A stretch of 64,000 nucleotides of DNA from Aliibacillus thermotolerans. Lineage in GTDB: Bacteria; Bacillota; Bacilli; Bacillales; Marinococcaceae. This document shows, piece after piece, positions 34,208-43,691 of the stretch. The notes under the pieces are model-generated. The model had not been told where the DNA came from. It saw only the letters and a program-made list of their open reading frames with translations, and did not search any database. The stretch's first letter is position 1, and each line of letters starts with the position of its first letter. Made by a program: the position numbers and the translations under genes. The stretch spans positions 19,148 to 83,147 of the forward strand of contig NZ_WKJG01000004.1 of NCBI RefSeq assembly GCF_027853235.1, in the 5' to 3' direction.

Positions 34208-35601
34208 CGATAGAAAGACGGTCTTGGTTTCTTTGGGGGAGCGTGCTAACGGTTATCGTCTTCCTCACTATCTTTTTGACGTACTTTTTATACCAACGTT
34301 TATATATTGATGAGCAGTTTGAAGAGTTGCATCAATACGTCGAAAAAGTAGCGATATGGTACAAAGAAGAAGAGAGAGACGTATTTGAACATAAACTGTC
34401 CGTTTTAACGGAATATACCGAAGGACGTCTTATTTTTTCAGATAATCCGATGGAACTAGGCGCTGCTATTCCCCTTGATATCGTCATGGGGGATTCGTTA
34501 TTTACGATGGAAGAGCGAGATCGGTTATTGCAGGGAGAAACGATTGAAATTGTTCGCCATCATGAAGGAGTCGATCAACAAATAGCGGGTCTTGCTTATC
34601 CGATGAAAGAAAATGGGCATTTCATTGCAGCGGTATTTGTCTATGTCCCGATTTCTTCTATTTACACGCCTTTTTTAAATGTTCTCCCTTACTTATTATT
34701 ATTTCTTGCCGGCGGGATTGCTGTCGTATTGTTCGTCCGGCGCTCGATGGTAAAGCATATTATAAAGCCAGTTCAACAAATTCAAGCCCAAGCGCAAAAG
34801 CTAGCGGAAGGAAAATGGAACGAGCGATTGAAGCTCGATTTGAAAACAGATGAAATGAAAGAATTGGCAACGTCATTTAATCATATGGCGAGTCGCTTGG
34901 AAGAAGAAGATAATCAGCGGAAAGCATTTTTACAAAACGTCTCTCACGAACTGAGAACTCCTTTAAGTTACGTGAAAGGGTATAGTGAATTACTTTTAAA
35001 AGAGTTGACAGAAGAGAATGTTGATCGCTCTCTACTGAATGAATATGGAGAGACGATCCATGAAGAAGCAGAGCGAATGGAGCGATTGATGAAAGATATT
35101 CATGAATTAGCTCGATTGGATGATGAAGCTTCGGTGGAACGTTATCCGCTTCCGTTGTCGGAAATTCTTCACGATGCAATCGCGCGAGTACAAATGATGC
35201 ACGAAGAAAAAGAGATGAACTTTACCGCTGACATTGATGATTCTCTCATTATCATAGGAGAAGAGGATCGTTTCTTACAAATTTTTATTAATATTTTAGA
35301 CAACGCGTACCGTTACACGCCAGCGAACGGCAATATCGTTGTTTCCGCTTATCGCGAGAAAAAACAAGCTTGTATCCGAGTGGAAGATAGTGGAATTGGC
35401 ATCCCAGAGAAAGATTTACCGATGATTACGGAACGGTTTTACCGCGTCGAAAAAGCACGAACGAGAAAAATGGGGGGAACTGGGCTCGGTTTGTCCATTG
35501 TCCAACAGTTAACGAACCGTTTAGACGGGAAATTCAATATTCAATCGGAACAAGGAAAAGGAACGACGGTGACCCTCCGCTTCCCGCTATGGGAAGAATA
35601 A
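34204..35601 (+). CDS. Sensor histidine kinase
   Basis: 465 residues. Membrane segment 1 is at about 9-30, an extracytoplasmic sensor covers about 31-155, membrane segment 2 lies at about 160-178, then HAMP. The phospho-acceptor His248 is in VSHELRTPLSYVKGY. ATP-binding boxes are DNAYRYTP, DSGIGIPEKDL and GTGLGLSIV. All catalytic motifs are intact. The start overlaps the regulator stop by four bases (ATGA). The sensor domain belongs to no family recognised by eye. Confidence 0.9.
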   Translation: MTIERRSWFLWGSVLTVIVFLTIFLTYFLYQRLYIDEQFEELHQYVEKVAIWYKEEERDVFEHKLSVLTEYTEGRLIFSDNPMELGAAIPLDIVMGDSLFTMEERDRLLQGETIEIVRHHEGVDQQIAGLAYPMKENGHFIAAVFVYVPISSIYTPFLNVLPYLLLFLAGGIAVVLFVRRSMVKHIIKPVQQIQAQAQKLAEGKWNERLKLDLKTDEMKELATSFNHMASRLEEEDNQRKAFLQNVSHELRTPLSYVKGYSELLLKELTEENVDRSLLNEYGETIHEEAERMERLMKDIHELARLDDEASVERYPLPLSEILHDAIARVQMMHEEKEMNFTADIDDSLIIIGEEDRFLQIFINILDNAYRYTPANGNIVVSAYREKKQACIRVEDSGIGIPEKDLPMITERFYRVEKARTRKMGGTGLGLSIVQQLTNRLDGKFNIQSEQGKGTTVTLRFPLWEE

Positions 35602-35706
35602 GGTACTGCTTTTTTTATCCAATTCAGGCACGAGCCCTATATACAAAGAAAAATGATTTTGCTATGCTCAAAGAACCTATGAACGGATGTTGGAGGGATT
35701 GGAAAG

Positions 35707-37353
35707 ATGGCAGAGGATCAGGAACGACGGATTGCTGAACTGGAAAGGCGGGTGCAAATATTAGAAGAACGTCTCAAAGCGAAGTCTTCTCCTCAGGAGA
35801 AAAAAGTACCAATACCGAAAGCTTCCGAAAATAAACAGCCTCAACCACACGAGAGCCTCAAGCCTCCTCAACAAGAGCCAAAGGACGGTTCCATGGATTC
35901 GCTGGAAAAACGTATTGGCTCTGTCTGGCTTCCTCGTGTGTTCTTATTTGTTTTATTATTAGGAGTCGTTTGGGCGTTTGTTGCTTTATATGAAGGTGGA
36001 TTCCTTACTGAAACCGTACTTATTGTCGTCGGCTATGCTGTTTCCATTGGGTTGCTTTTTTTAGGGAGATGGCAATACAATCTTTCCCATTACTCTTTAG
36101 CACAAGTGCTTCTGGCCGGAGCGGTGGGGATTGCGACGTTAACAACTTTTGCGGGTCATGCGTTATATGGTCTGATTCCTCTTTTTATTGCTTTTATATT
36201 AAATATCGCTGTGGCTATCGGAGGCGTCGCTTTAACCGTGCGTTATCAGTCCCAAGCGTTGGGGATTCTTGCCGCGATTACCGGCTTTTTAAACCCGATT
36301 TTATTAGACAGTACGGACCCGAATATTTCCTTTTTTGCAATCTATGAATTTGTAGTCTACGTCTTGTTCTTTCTAGTCGCGATTAAGTTTCGTTTTGTTG
36401 GCTTGTTCTACGTATCTGTTTTAGCGCTTCATGCGGTTTATCTGCCGGTCGCTTGGCAAGCAAACACTGCAGAGACATATTTCATGTACGGACTATTTTC
36501 GTTACAACATCTCATGCTTTTAGCTGTTTTGTTTCTGAAGGAATATCAGAAGTATCCAATTGGAATGATTTTCACGCAATACGTATTATTAACGGGTTGG
36601 ATGTTTTTCTTTTTTACTAAAAGTGAGTTTCTATGGTCCCTTATTGGTTGGCTTCTACTGCATTTAATGACTTCTTGTTATTTTTATTGGCGTATTCAAA
36701 GTCGCGGACGTGCCGGGTTTATATTGGCTCTTGTAGCGTATTCCATCTTTTTATTATCTGCTCGATACTTTGATGAATGGTTTACTTCCACCCTGGTCGT
36801 GACCGGAATTATCTCTATGATTCTCGGAAACGTTTTACGTTCTGACTTGCAACGGGTGGTCGGTATTATTTCACTTTTTCATGGTGTTTTCTTTCTTCTT
36901 TTTCAAATGCCATTTGACATTGTTTCAACGGAACATATGAATTGGTTTATCGCTCTCGTTTCTTTCACTATTTTATATGTAGTCGGTCGAATGAAGACTC
37001 TCTCTCCGAAAATGCACCGACTGTTTCAGCAGTACGAAGTCGTGTACATTTTCGCTGTATGGCTTTATATGAGTTTGTTTATACATGGTTGGACGAAGGA
37101 TATATCTGAAGATGTGAGTTTGTATTCTTTGTCGTTCGCATGGATTGTGTATGCGGCAGCTTGCATTTTCATCGGCTTTCGTTCCAATCGTGCGAGATTT
37201 CGTACAATGGGAGTAGGACTATTATTTGTAACGTTAGCGAAAGTGTTTTTCGTTGATATATCCGAAGTGTCCATCGCCATTCGAGCGGTTCTATTTATCG
37301 TCCTCGGTGGAATCGGTATTGGAATCTCCCGCTTTTTCTACTCCAATAAATAG
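35707..37353 (+). CDS. DUF2339 polytopic membrane protein
   Basis: 548 residues. It opens with a coiled coil (RRIAELERRVQILEERLKAK) and a Pro/Lys/Gln-rich linker. The DUF2339 signature EKRIGSVWLPRVFLFVLLLGVVW follows, then at least twelve membrane segments, with QSQALGILAAITGFLNPILL also typical. Function is unknown in the family. GGAGGG precedes the ATG. It lies alone between the two-component system and the nos-type cluster and shows no link to either. Confidence 0.75.
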   Translation: MAEDQERRIAELERRVQILEERLKAKSSPQEKKVPIPKASENKQPQPHESLKPPQQEPKDGSMDSLEKRIGSVWLPRVFLFVLLLGVVWAFVALYEGGFLTETVLIVVGYAVSIGLLFLGRWQYNLSHYSLAQVLLAGAVGIATLTTFAGHALYGLIPLFIAFILNIAVAIGGVALTVRYQSQALGILAAITGFLNPILLDSTDPNISFFAIYEFVVYVLFFLVAIKFRFVGLFYVSVLALHAVYLPVAWQANTAETYFMYGLFSLQHLMLLAVLFLKEYQKYPIGMIFTQYVLLTGWMFFFFTKSEFLWSLIGWLLLHLMTSCYFYWRIQSRGRAGFILALVAYSIFLLSARYFDEWFTSTLVVTGIISMILGNVLRSDLQRVVGIISLFHGVFFLLFQMPFDIVSTEHMNWFIALVSFTILYVVGRMKTLSPKMHRLFQQYEVVYIFAVWLYMSLFIHGWTKDISEDVSLYSLSFAWIVYAAACIFIGFRSNRARFRTMGVGLLFVTLAKVFFVDISEVSIAIRAVLFIVLGGIGIGISRFFYSNK

Positions 37354-37363
37354 AAGAAATAAG

Positions 37364-37395
37364 TGGAGCTGTCTTATGAGTCATAGACAGCTCCA
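37364..37395. terminator. Hairpin between the DUF2339 gene and nosF
   Basis: TGGAGCTGTC / GACAGCTCCA perfect stem with a 12-base loop. It overlaps the nosF stop and lies 11 bp after the DUF2339 stop. T-richness is weak on both sides. Confidence 0.55.
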
Positions 37396-38037
37396 TTCAT
37401 GTGCAGAGATCATTTCACCGTTTTGTAGTCGCCACGTCTTCCCTTCAAGTGATTGAGCAAAGGATTCGTCATGGGTGGTGATCCAAATCGTTCCTCCTGT
37501 TTGTTGGAATGATGTTAATATTTCTTTCAGTTCTTGTAACCAATGTTGATCTAGTCCGTTTGTCGGTTCATCTAAAATAAGAAAAGATGGGTCCGTAAAA
37601 AGTGCTCTGGCAAGAAGCAGTCGTTGGGTCATTCCTTTTGATAATTTTTTTATCGATTGTTTCGGCTCGAGCTCTACCCTCCGGAGCCAAGAGGTGACGA
37701 CTGACTGTTTTTTACCGTAAAGAGACGCGTAATAAGAAAGAAATTCAAAGCACGTAAGAGATATGTCCATATTTAATTTATCAGGCATATATCCGATTTG
37801 TTTGCGATAGAGAAGGGGGTTTTTGCTCACATGGGCGCTACCTACCCAAATATCCCCAGCATCTGGTTTAAGCTCTCCTGTTAACATTTTTGTTATCGTA
37901 CTTTTTCCGGCACCATTTGGTCCCACGACGATCGCGATTTCCCCGGCATGTAAATGAGCACTCCAATTACGAATAATCGTTTGGTCGCCTCTTTTTTTCG
38001 ATAACTGTTTCATTTGGACCCGTTTATTTTTCTCCAT
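37381..38037 (-). CDS. nosF: ABC transporter ATP-binding protein (NosF-like)
   Basis: 218 residues. Walker A is GPNGAGKST, the signature LSKGMTQRLLLARAL, and Walker B LILDEPTNGLD, with the H-switch in TTHDE. The short single-domain form and the order nosD-nosL-nosY-nosF identify it as NosF-like. NosFY with NosD is thought to supply a sulfur species or assist copper-site assembly of N2O reductase. It starts inside the nosY gene (14-bp overlap), so translation is coupled. Confidence 0.8.
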   Translation of the reverse strand: MEKNKRVQMKQLSKKRGDQTIIRNWSAHLHAGEIAIVVGPNGAGKSTITKMLTGELKPDAGDIWVGSAHVSKNPLLYRKQIGYMPDKLNMDISLTCFEFLSYYASLYGKKQSVVTSWLRRVELEPKQSIKKLSKGMTQRLLLARALFTDPSFLILDEPTNGLDQHWLQELKEILTSFQQTGGTIWITTHDESFAQSLEGKTWRLQNGEMISAHEWSCL

Positions 38038-38845
38038 ATGTTCGTCTCCTTTTTAAATACATCGAACTGAAGAGAAGGGGAAGGATGATCCAACCGGCAA
38101 GCGCGAGGATGAAGATGATCACCCCCGTTCCTCCTTCCGTCCACGTGATCCAGTCCGTATATTCCGCTCCAAAAATAACCCCGCCTCCCATGTTTGAGAT
38201 AACAAAAATACGGAGCCATTCCACTGGATTGATAAACGTACTTATCTCTAATGCAGTGACAATCGTTTGATAGCGAAAAGAAGAAAGGACAGTCATGAGA
38301 AACATCGGCCATAACAAAATAAAGAATCCCCACACAATGACAGAGACCGTCAACGCTTGCCAACGGTTTTTGACAAACGTTCCGATACAGATGCCTAGGG
38401 AGAGAAACATCGCAAGCAAAGAGAGAGAAAAAAATAACAAATACATATTATTTACAGTCACGTCTATCTTCATGAAAAGAGCGATGATGCTAGCGAAACT
38501 GAAAGAGATGAGAATCACAGCCCCTAACACACCGAAGAGACCGAACCATTTTCCAACTATCCAATGGCACAAAGGAGCGGGAGAAATGAAATAAAGGTTG
38601 AGTCTTCCGTCTTCTTTTTCCGTCGTGACAGAAAAACTTGCGATCATTAACGTGAATAACGGTAAAAAATAAATCGTTATATTCATCATCGTTCCCGTCA
38701 TATTTGTGTATAAACCAAGTCCTAGAGCGCTATCGGCATGTAAAGAAGAGAAAAAGTAGACAAATAGGGTGTAGGTGACGAGAAAGAAGTACACCCACGG
38801 TAAACGCGTGTTTAATTTCCATTCTTGTTTCGTTACGCTCCACAT
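38024..38845 (-). CDS. nosY: ABC transporter permease (NosY-like)
   Basis: 273 residues with six membrane segments. The start MWSVTKQEWKLNTRLPWVYFF is typical of ABC-2 permeases of the NosY kind, and the loop TTEKEDGRLNLYFISPAP is strongly diagnostic. It pairs with NosF in the membrane and follows the nosL gene by 35 bp. Confidence 0.8.
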   Translation of the reverse strand: MWSVTKQEWKLNTRLPWVYFFLVTYTLFVYFFSSLHADSALGLGLYTNMTGTMMNITIYFLPLFTLMIASFSVTTEKEDGRLNLYFISPAPLCHWIVGKWFGLFGVLGAVILISFSFASIIALFMKIDVTVNNMYLLFFSLSLLAMFLSLGICIGTFVKNRWQALTVSVIVWGFFILLWPMFLMTVLSSFRYQTIVTALEISTFINPVEWLRIFVISNMGGGVIFGAEYTDWITWTEGGTGVIIFILALAGWIILPLLFSSMYLKRRRTYGEK

Positions 38846-38880
38846 CTTTTTTCTCCTCTCTTCTTATTCCATCTAAGCCC

Positions 38881-39426
38881 TTATTCTTCTTTTGTTTCTT
38901 CTACATGTTCGTCTTCATCGTGGTCATGATCATGATGGTCATGATCGTGTTCTTCCATTAACTCCATATTTCTCTCCCATGAATGAGAGGATAAATCTTC
39001 ATAAGATAAAATGTCTCCCATTCCTTCTTCCTCTTGGAAAGAAATCGCATCTTCTTCTGAGGCAAAGGAATAAATGCCATATGCCATTGGAGTACGGAAA
39101 TCTTCATGATAGACAAACGTTGCTTCATCAAATAAAATCCATTCTTCTGTATGATAATCCCGAACGTATGCCCCGTCGACTTCTTCATCGCCCTGTTCTT
39201 CTAGCCATACCCACATATCTCCCACATCATCAAACATTAAATGACGCCCGTCAGTTAACACAATTTGTGTCGCGTGATGATCGTCCGGCACCATCATATG
39301 ACAAATTTCGCATTTGTCTTCCCCTTCATTGACCGCACGGGGTTCCATGCGTTCTTCGTCGCTCCCACAAGCAGCAAGAAACGAGAGTATCATACTGACA
39401 AATAAAAACTTCACCAATTTTTTCAT
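38881..39426 (-). CDS. nosL: NosL copper-chaperone lipoprotein
   Basis: 181 residues from the ATG at 39426 after AGGAGG; the longer frame reaches into nosD. The lipobox LAAC is at Cys20, and the NosL Cu(I) motif CEICHMM at residues 39-45. The tail is very rich in His and Asp (alternating DH repeats), an added metal-binding segment not needed by all NosL proteins. NosL delivers copper to N2O reductase outside the membrane. Its ATG overlaps the nosD stop by four bases. No nosZ is in the window, so the client here is uncertain. Confidence 0.85.
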   Translation of the reverse strand: MKKLVKFLFVSMILSFLAACGSDEERMEPRAVNEGEDKCEICHMMVPDDHHATQIVLTDGRHLMFDDVGDMWVWLEEQGDEEVDGAYVRDYHTEEWILFDEATFVYHEDFRTPMAYGIYSFASEEDAISFQEEEGMGDILSYEDLSSHSWERNMELMEEHDHDHHDHDHDEDEHVEETKEE

Positions 39427-40748
39427 GTTTTTCTTCCTCCTATAAAAAATGGAATGATAGCAATCCCGATACATACGAAAAGGATCATATAGGTCGTGAA
39501 AGAAACGACTTGTACTTCGTGTCGCTCCGTTTGATGAAACGGTTGCAGTGCAGGGGCTGCATCTTGAAAGACGCCTTCTTTATTTTGAGCAAACATTTCT
39601 GTCATCCATGCAAATCCGGGACTATCCGCGAATAATTGAAAAGCTGGACGGTGTTGTAGCACCGCTTGAAAAATCGGGTCTGCGCTGTAGGGGAGATCGC
39701 TCAATCCGTCTCCTGTCATATCCAGTCCTGCGTGTCCTTCCCAAAAGTTTCGCTTGACATCGTTCTGTTTTGTGTCCATGGAGCGGGCCGGGACGACTTG
39801 TTGAATGAAGTCATTTTCCACCATCGTATTGTTTTCGGAAGATTGCAATTGGACACCGATGTAGTTGCCGATAAAAGTATTGTTGGAAATGATGGAGTCC
39901 ATTGTATTTTCAACAACCATTCCAAATAAATTTTCGGTGACCTCGTTATCTTGGACGATGGCACCTTTTACGTCATATAAAAGCATTCCTTGGGCGTGAA
40001 CGTGCCCTTGGTGATGGGACAATCTGTTTTCTAATACTTTTGTTCCTTCCGTTCCCATCACCATTGCACCGGTGACATTGTTTGTTGCACGATTGTTTTG
40101 TAACAGCGTTCCTGACGTAAACATGAGGTGGTACGCATAACGAGAGTTGGTGACGTCGTTCTCGGTTACTACGTTGTTTTCGCTTGCTTCTATGTAGATG
40201 CCATCATTGACACCTGAAATCCGGTTGTTTTTAAGCTCATTGCGGTGGGAGTGATAGACGTCAATGCCGTTACCGATACGATCTGTCATCGAAGAAGAGA
40301 ATTCTGCCGTTTTTGTCCGAGTAATCGCACTGTGAGTGATTGTTGAGTCGTGCGCATGTTGAAATGAAATTCCTTGGTTTTGTGTGATAATGGTTAGCTT
40401 ATTTAACGTATGGTTTTCTCCTTCGACGAGAATCGCACTTCTTGCCTCATTGTCCCTTGCATCGATAATAATGTTTTCTACATGCACGCCTTCTCCTTCT
40501 ATGTGAATCGCAGGTTTTTCCCCCGTTCCTTTGATGACGGTCTCATCGTCTCCGATTAAAGTCATCGGCTTATCAATATGAATCGCTTCCTCATATGTTT
40601 GTCCCTCCAAGACAATGACTTCGTTTGGGGAGGCACGGTCGATGAGAGACTGTAAGGAATCATCCGTTGCTACTTGTCCGAAAGCCGACGCTTCCCCGAT
40701 CCAAAAGACCAATGTGCACACGAAAGAGAGCTTGACCCATAATTTCAT
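39423..40748 (-). CDS. nosD: NosD right-handed beta-helix protein
   Basis: 441 residues. A signal peptide covers residues 1-25. The body is a chain of right-handed beta-helix coils with repeated NNxI/NxVTxN patterns (NELKNNRISGVNDGIYIEAS, TENDVTNSRYAYHLMFTSG). It ends with a single membrane anchor (about 410-435), so the helix faces outside. NosD works with NosFY in maturation of the copper-sulfur centre of N2O reductase. It is the first gene of the nosDLYF operon, divergent from the YtkA-like gene. Confidence 0.85.
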   Translation of the reverse strand: MKLWVKLSFVCTLVFWIGEASAFGQVATDDSLQSLIDRASPNEVIVLEGQTYEEAIHIDKPMTLIGDDETVIKGTGEKPAIHIEGEGVHVENIIIDARDNEARSAILVEGENHTLNKLTIITQNQGISFQHAHDSTITHSAITRTKTAEFSSSMTDRIGNGIDVYHSHRNELKNNRISGVNDGIYIEASENNVVTENDVTNSRYAYHLMFTSGTLLQNNRATNNVTGAMVMGTEGTKVLENRLSHHQGHVHAQGMLLYDVKGAIVQDNEVTENLFGMVVENTMDSIISNNTFIGNYIGVQLQSSENNTMVENDFIQQVVPARSMDTKQNDVKRNFWEGHAGLDMTGDGLSDLPYSADPIFQAVLQHRPAFQLFADSPGFAWMTEMFAQNKEGVFQDAAPALQPFHQTERHEVQVVSFTTYMILFVCIGIAIIPFFIGGRKT

Positions 40749-40917
40749 TTGTAGCGCCCCTTTCTTTCACTGCCTCTATCCTAAAAGAAAAATGAAAAAT
40801 AAATGTGAAATTGCTTTTCTTTTTTACAATTTGTCATTTTTCTATCTTGATTTCTTTATCATGGGAATGGTCTATAATAGGGATTGGAGAAACGTCCTAT
40901 GGAAAAGGAGATGAAAA

Positions 40918-41382
40918 ATGAAACGGTTATTATGGAGTGTGTTACTCGTTTTGTCTATTGTGCTGTCCGCCTGTGGGAATGACGAGGAAGAAGTGGCTAC
41001 GTGTGAAAATACGTTAGCACCGATTGAAGTGGAACTTTCTTGGAGCCCAAATAATATCTCACCGGGAGAAAACGTTACCTTTCAATTGAATCTTTCTCAC
41101 GATAACTTGCCAATTGCTGACCCGCAAGATGTAGCGTTAGAAATTTGGGAACATGGAAATGAGGACTATCATTACTTAGAAGAAGTGAGCAAAACGAATG
41201 AGACAGGTGTTTACACCCTTGATTGGGAGTTTCCTGAGGAAGGGGTCTATTATGCTTATTACCATGTTACTGCCTGTGAGATGCATCGCATGGAAAAGGA
41301 ACAAGTCATTGTAGGAGACCCTGATGTGGAACAAATTGAACAAGAAGAAGATACGGTGGAATCGATGTGGGGTCATCATTAA
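40918..41382 (+). CDS. YtkA/FixH-like lipoprotein, putative copper-binding
   Basis: 154 residues. The lipobox VLSAC is at Cys19. The body is an immunoglobulin-like YtkA domain with IEVELSWSPNNISPGENVTF and the ending YYAYYHVTACEMHRMEKEQVI, in which His, Cys, Met, His and Met are spaced for copper. An acidic tail ends in GHH. YtkA-like proteins are linked to copper handling for terminal oxidases. Divergence from nosD suggests a shared copper theme. AAAAGGAG precedes the ATG, and a TATAAT lies at 40873-40878. Confidence 0.75.
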   Translation: MKRLLWSVLLVLSIVLSACGNDEEEVATCENTLAPIEVELSWSPNNISPGENVTFQLNLSHDNLPIADPQDVALEIWEHGNEDYHYLEEVSKTNETGVYTLDWEFPEEGVYYAYYHVTACEMHRMEKEQVIVGDPDVEQIEQEEDTVESMWGHH

Positions 41383-41426
41383 AAAATCTCCAGCGACGCT
41401 ATACACTGGATGGCATCGCTGGAGAT
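41381..41426 (-). terminator. Terminator of htpG
   Basis: ATCTCCAGCGA / TCGCTGGAGAT stem with a 19-base loop, followed on the minus strand by TTTTTT. It lies just past the htpG stop and can also stop the convergent YtkA-like transcript. Confidence 0.8.
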
Positions 41427-41430
41427 GTCA

Positions 41431-43311
41431 TTAGACCATCACTTTACACATATCGTTCGTAAATTCCACTGGGTCTTCCACTGGCAATCCTTCAATGAGC
41501 AAAGCTTGGTTGTAAAGTAGTTTCGTATATAGTTCGAGCTTATCTTTATCATTTTCTAGCGCATCTTTTAACGCGTCGTATATTTTGTGGTTCGTATTAA
41601 TTTCCAGTACTTTGTCAGCTTTAATATGCTGATTGTTTGGCATCGCTTGTAATACTTTTTCCATTTCGATGGATACTTCTCCTTCAGCGGTTAAGCAGAC
41701 CGGATGGGATTTGAGACGTGTCGATGCCCGCACGTTGACTACTTTGTCTTTTAACACGTCTTTCATCGTTTTGAATAATGTTTCATTTTCTTTTTCTTCC
41801 GCTTTGACATCTTCTGTTTCTTTCTCGTCTTCAATTCCTAAGTCTCCGCTTGCTACCGATTTAAATTGCTTGTCCTTGTAAGTCATGAGGGTTTTTACAG
41901 CGAACTCATCAATGTCTTCGGTAAAGTATAGAATTTCATATCCTTTATCCAATACCATTTCCGTTTGCGGTAATTTTTCAATCCGTTCATAAGAGTCCCC
42001 GGTCGCATAATAAATATATTTTTGGTCTTCCGGCATGCGGGAGACGTATTCATCTAATGTGACCATTTTCTTTTCTTTCGAAGAGTAGAAAAGAAGCAAA
42101 TCTTTTAAGTCGTCTTTGTTGGCACCAAAGTCCATTTGTACGCCAAACTTTAATTGACGCCCGAAAGATTCATAAAACTTTTCATATGTTTCCCGTTCTT
42201 TTTTCAGCATCGTTTTCAGTTCGCTTTTAATTTTGTTTTTAATATTTTTCGCAATCAATTGTAGTTGTCGGTCGTGTTGCAGCATTTCACGGGAGATATT
42301 GAGCGACAAGTCTTCCGAATCAACAAGACCTTTCACGAAACTGAAATAATCAGGAAGTAAATCCGGACACTTGTCCATAATGAGGACGCTGTTAGAGTAC
42401 AGTTCTAACCCTTTTTCATACTCTTGTGTATAGTAATCAAATGGTGTTTTCTCTGGAATGTAAAGAATTGCTTGATAGCGAACAGCCCCGTCGACACTAA
42501 GATGAATATGTTTGAGCGGCTTATCAAAACCGTAATGTTTTTCGGCATAAAACGCTTCGTAGTCTTCTTTCTTTAACTCGTTTTTATTTTTGCGCCAAAT
42601 TGGCACCATGCTGTTGATGGTTTGTTCTTCGATGACTTCTTCATACTCATCTTCTGTTCCTTCTTTTTTCTTACGTACAGTTACGTCCATTTTGATTGGA
42701 TAACGGATAAAATCAGAATACTTTTTAATAATGGACTGAAGACGATGTTCTTCTAAAAAGTCATCGTATGTTTCATCTTCTGTATTTTCGCGCAGCTTTA
42801 AAATGATTTTCGTTCCGGTCGTCTCTTTTGTGGCTGGTTCGATGGTGTATCCTTCCGCTCCATTCGATTTCCATTTGTATGCTTGGTCGCTGTCGATCGA
42901 TTTCGTTATGACCGTTACAGAGGAAGCAACCATGAAAGCGGAGTAAAAACCGACGCCGAATTGTCCGATTATATCGTGACCATCTTTGATCTCCGTTTCA
43001 TTTTTAAAAGCAAGGGAGCCGCTTTTTGCAATCGTCCCAAGATTTTCTTCTAACTCCTCTTCTGTCATGCCAATCCCGGTATCTTCCACAATCAGTTCTC
43101 TTTTTTCTTTATCGCTAGTTACCTTGATGTAATAATCATTTTTATTAAAAGAAATTGAATCGTCCGTTAACGCTCGATAGTACATTTTATCAATGGCATC
43201 ACTGGCGTTGGAGATAAGTTCTCGCAAAAAGACTTCCTTTTGCGAATAAATTGAGTTAATCATCATTTCAAGCAACCGTTTCGATTCAGCTTGGAACTGT
43301 TTGACAGCCAT
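41431..43311 (-). CDS. htpG: Molecular chaperone HtpG (Hsp90)
   Basis: 626 residues, a full-length bacterial Hsp90. The N-terminal ATPase has [26 protein letters not shown] and [14 protein letters not shown]. The middle domain has [27 protein letters not shown], with the conserved Arg for ATP hydrolysis, and a C-terminal dimerisation domain follows. It helps fold or remodel proteins under stress. AAAGGAG precedes the ATG. A perfect CIRCE element stands between its promoter and start, which is not the arrangement known for B. subtilis htpG. Confidence 0.95.
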   Translation of the reverse strand: MAVKQFQAESKRLLEMMINSIYSQKEVFLRELISNASDAIDKMYYRALTDDSISFNKNDYYIKVTSDKEKRELIVEDTGIGMTEEELEENLGTIAKSGSLAFKNETEIKDGHDIIGQFGVGFYSAFMVASSVTVITKSIDSDQAYKWKSNGAEGYTIEPATKETTGTKIILKLRENTEDETYDDFLEEHRLQSIIKKYSDFIRYPIKMDVTVRKKKEGTEDEYEEVIEEQTINSMVPIWRKNKNELKKEDYEAFYAEKHYGFDKPLKHIHLSVDGAVRYQAILYIPEKTPFDYYTQEYEKGLELYSNSVLIMDKCPDLLPDYFSFVKGLVDSEDLSLNISREMLQHDRQLQLIAKNIKNKIKSELKTMLKKERETYEKFYESFGRQLKFGVQMDFGANKDDLKDLLLFYSSKEKKMVTLDEYVSRMPEDQKYIYYATGDSYERIEKLPQTEMVLDKGYEILYFTEDIDEFAVKTLMTYKDKQFKSVASGDLGIEDEKETEDVKAEEKENETLFKTMKDVLKDKVVNVRASTRLKSHPVCLTAEGEVSIEMEKVLQAMPNNQHIKADKVLEINTNHKIYDALKDALENDKDKLELYTKLLYNQALLIEGLPVEDPVEFTNDMCKVMV

Positions 43312-43347
43312 TCCTTCTGTCTCCTTTCTTTATGTATTACACACAAA

Positions 43348-43374
43348 TTAGCACTCGAATCAAGTGAGTGCTAA
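43348..43374. promoter_or_regulatory. CIRCE element (HrcA operator) of htpG
   Basis: TTAGCACTC, nine bases, GAGTGCTAA: an exact match to the CIRCE inverted repeat. It lies 37 bp upstream of htpG and downstream of its promoter, as in groE and hrcA-dnaK operons. Confidence 0.92.
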
Positions 43375-43389
43375 TGTCCTTCTACCCAT

Positions 43390-43417
43390 ATTTTACTGAA
43401 CCATTGATTTGTGTCAA
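43390..43417 (-). promoter_or_regulatory. htpG promoter
   Basis: Minus strand TTGACA (43412-43417), 16-bp spacer, TAAAAT (43390-43395), with CIRCE directly downstream. Confidence 0.7.
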
Positions 43418-43691
43418 TGGGGGCGTGATTGCAATGGAAGTGAAAGTGTTATGTAAAAGTACGAACAAAGTATGCGAAATATTTTTTATATTAGAATAAT
43501 ATAAAGAATAAAACCGCTTCATTATTGTTTGTAAACGCTTCATCACTATCACTATAAAAAATAATCAAATTTTCGTGTTGTAGGAAAAAGAGGTTTGAAA
43601 AAAATTTACGCTATGAAAAACGATATTGTTATTGTACAATAGAAATAAAATGAATATTGTTATATAACATAGTGAGAGAGGAAGATTCTTG

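Noticed and set aside
43529..43544. cre site upstream of acsA (TGTAAACGCTTCAT)
   Set aside because: The last three positions miss the consensus; it remains only a half-match.
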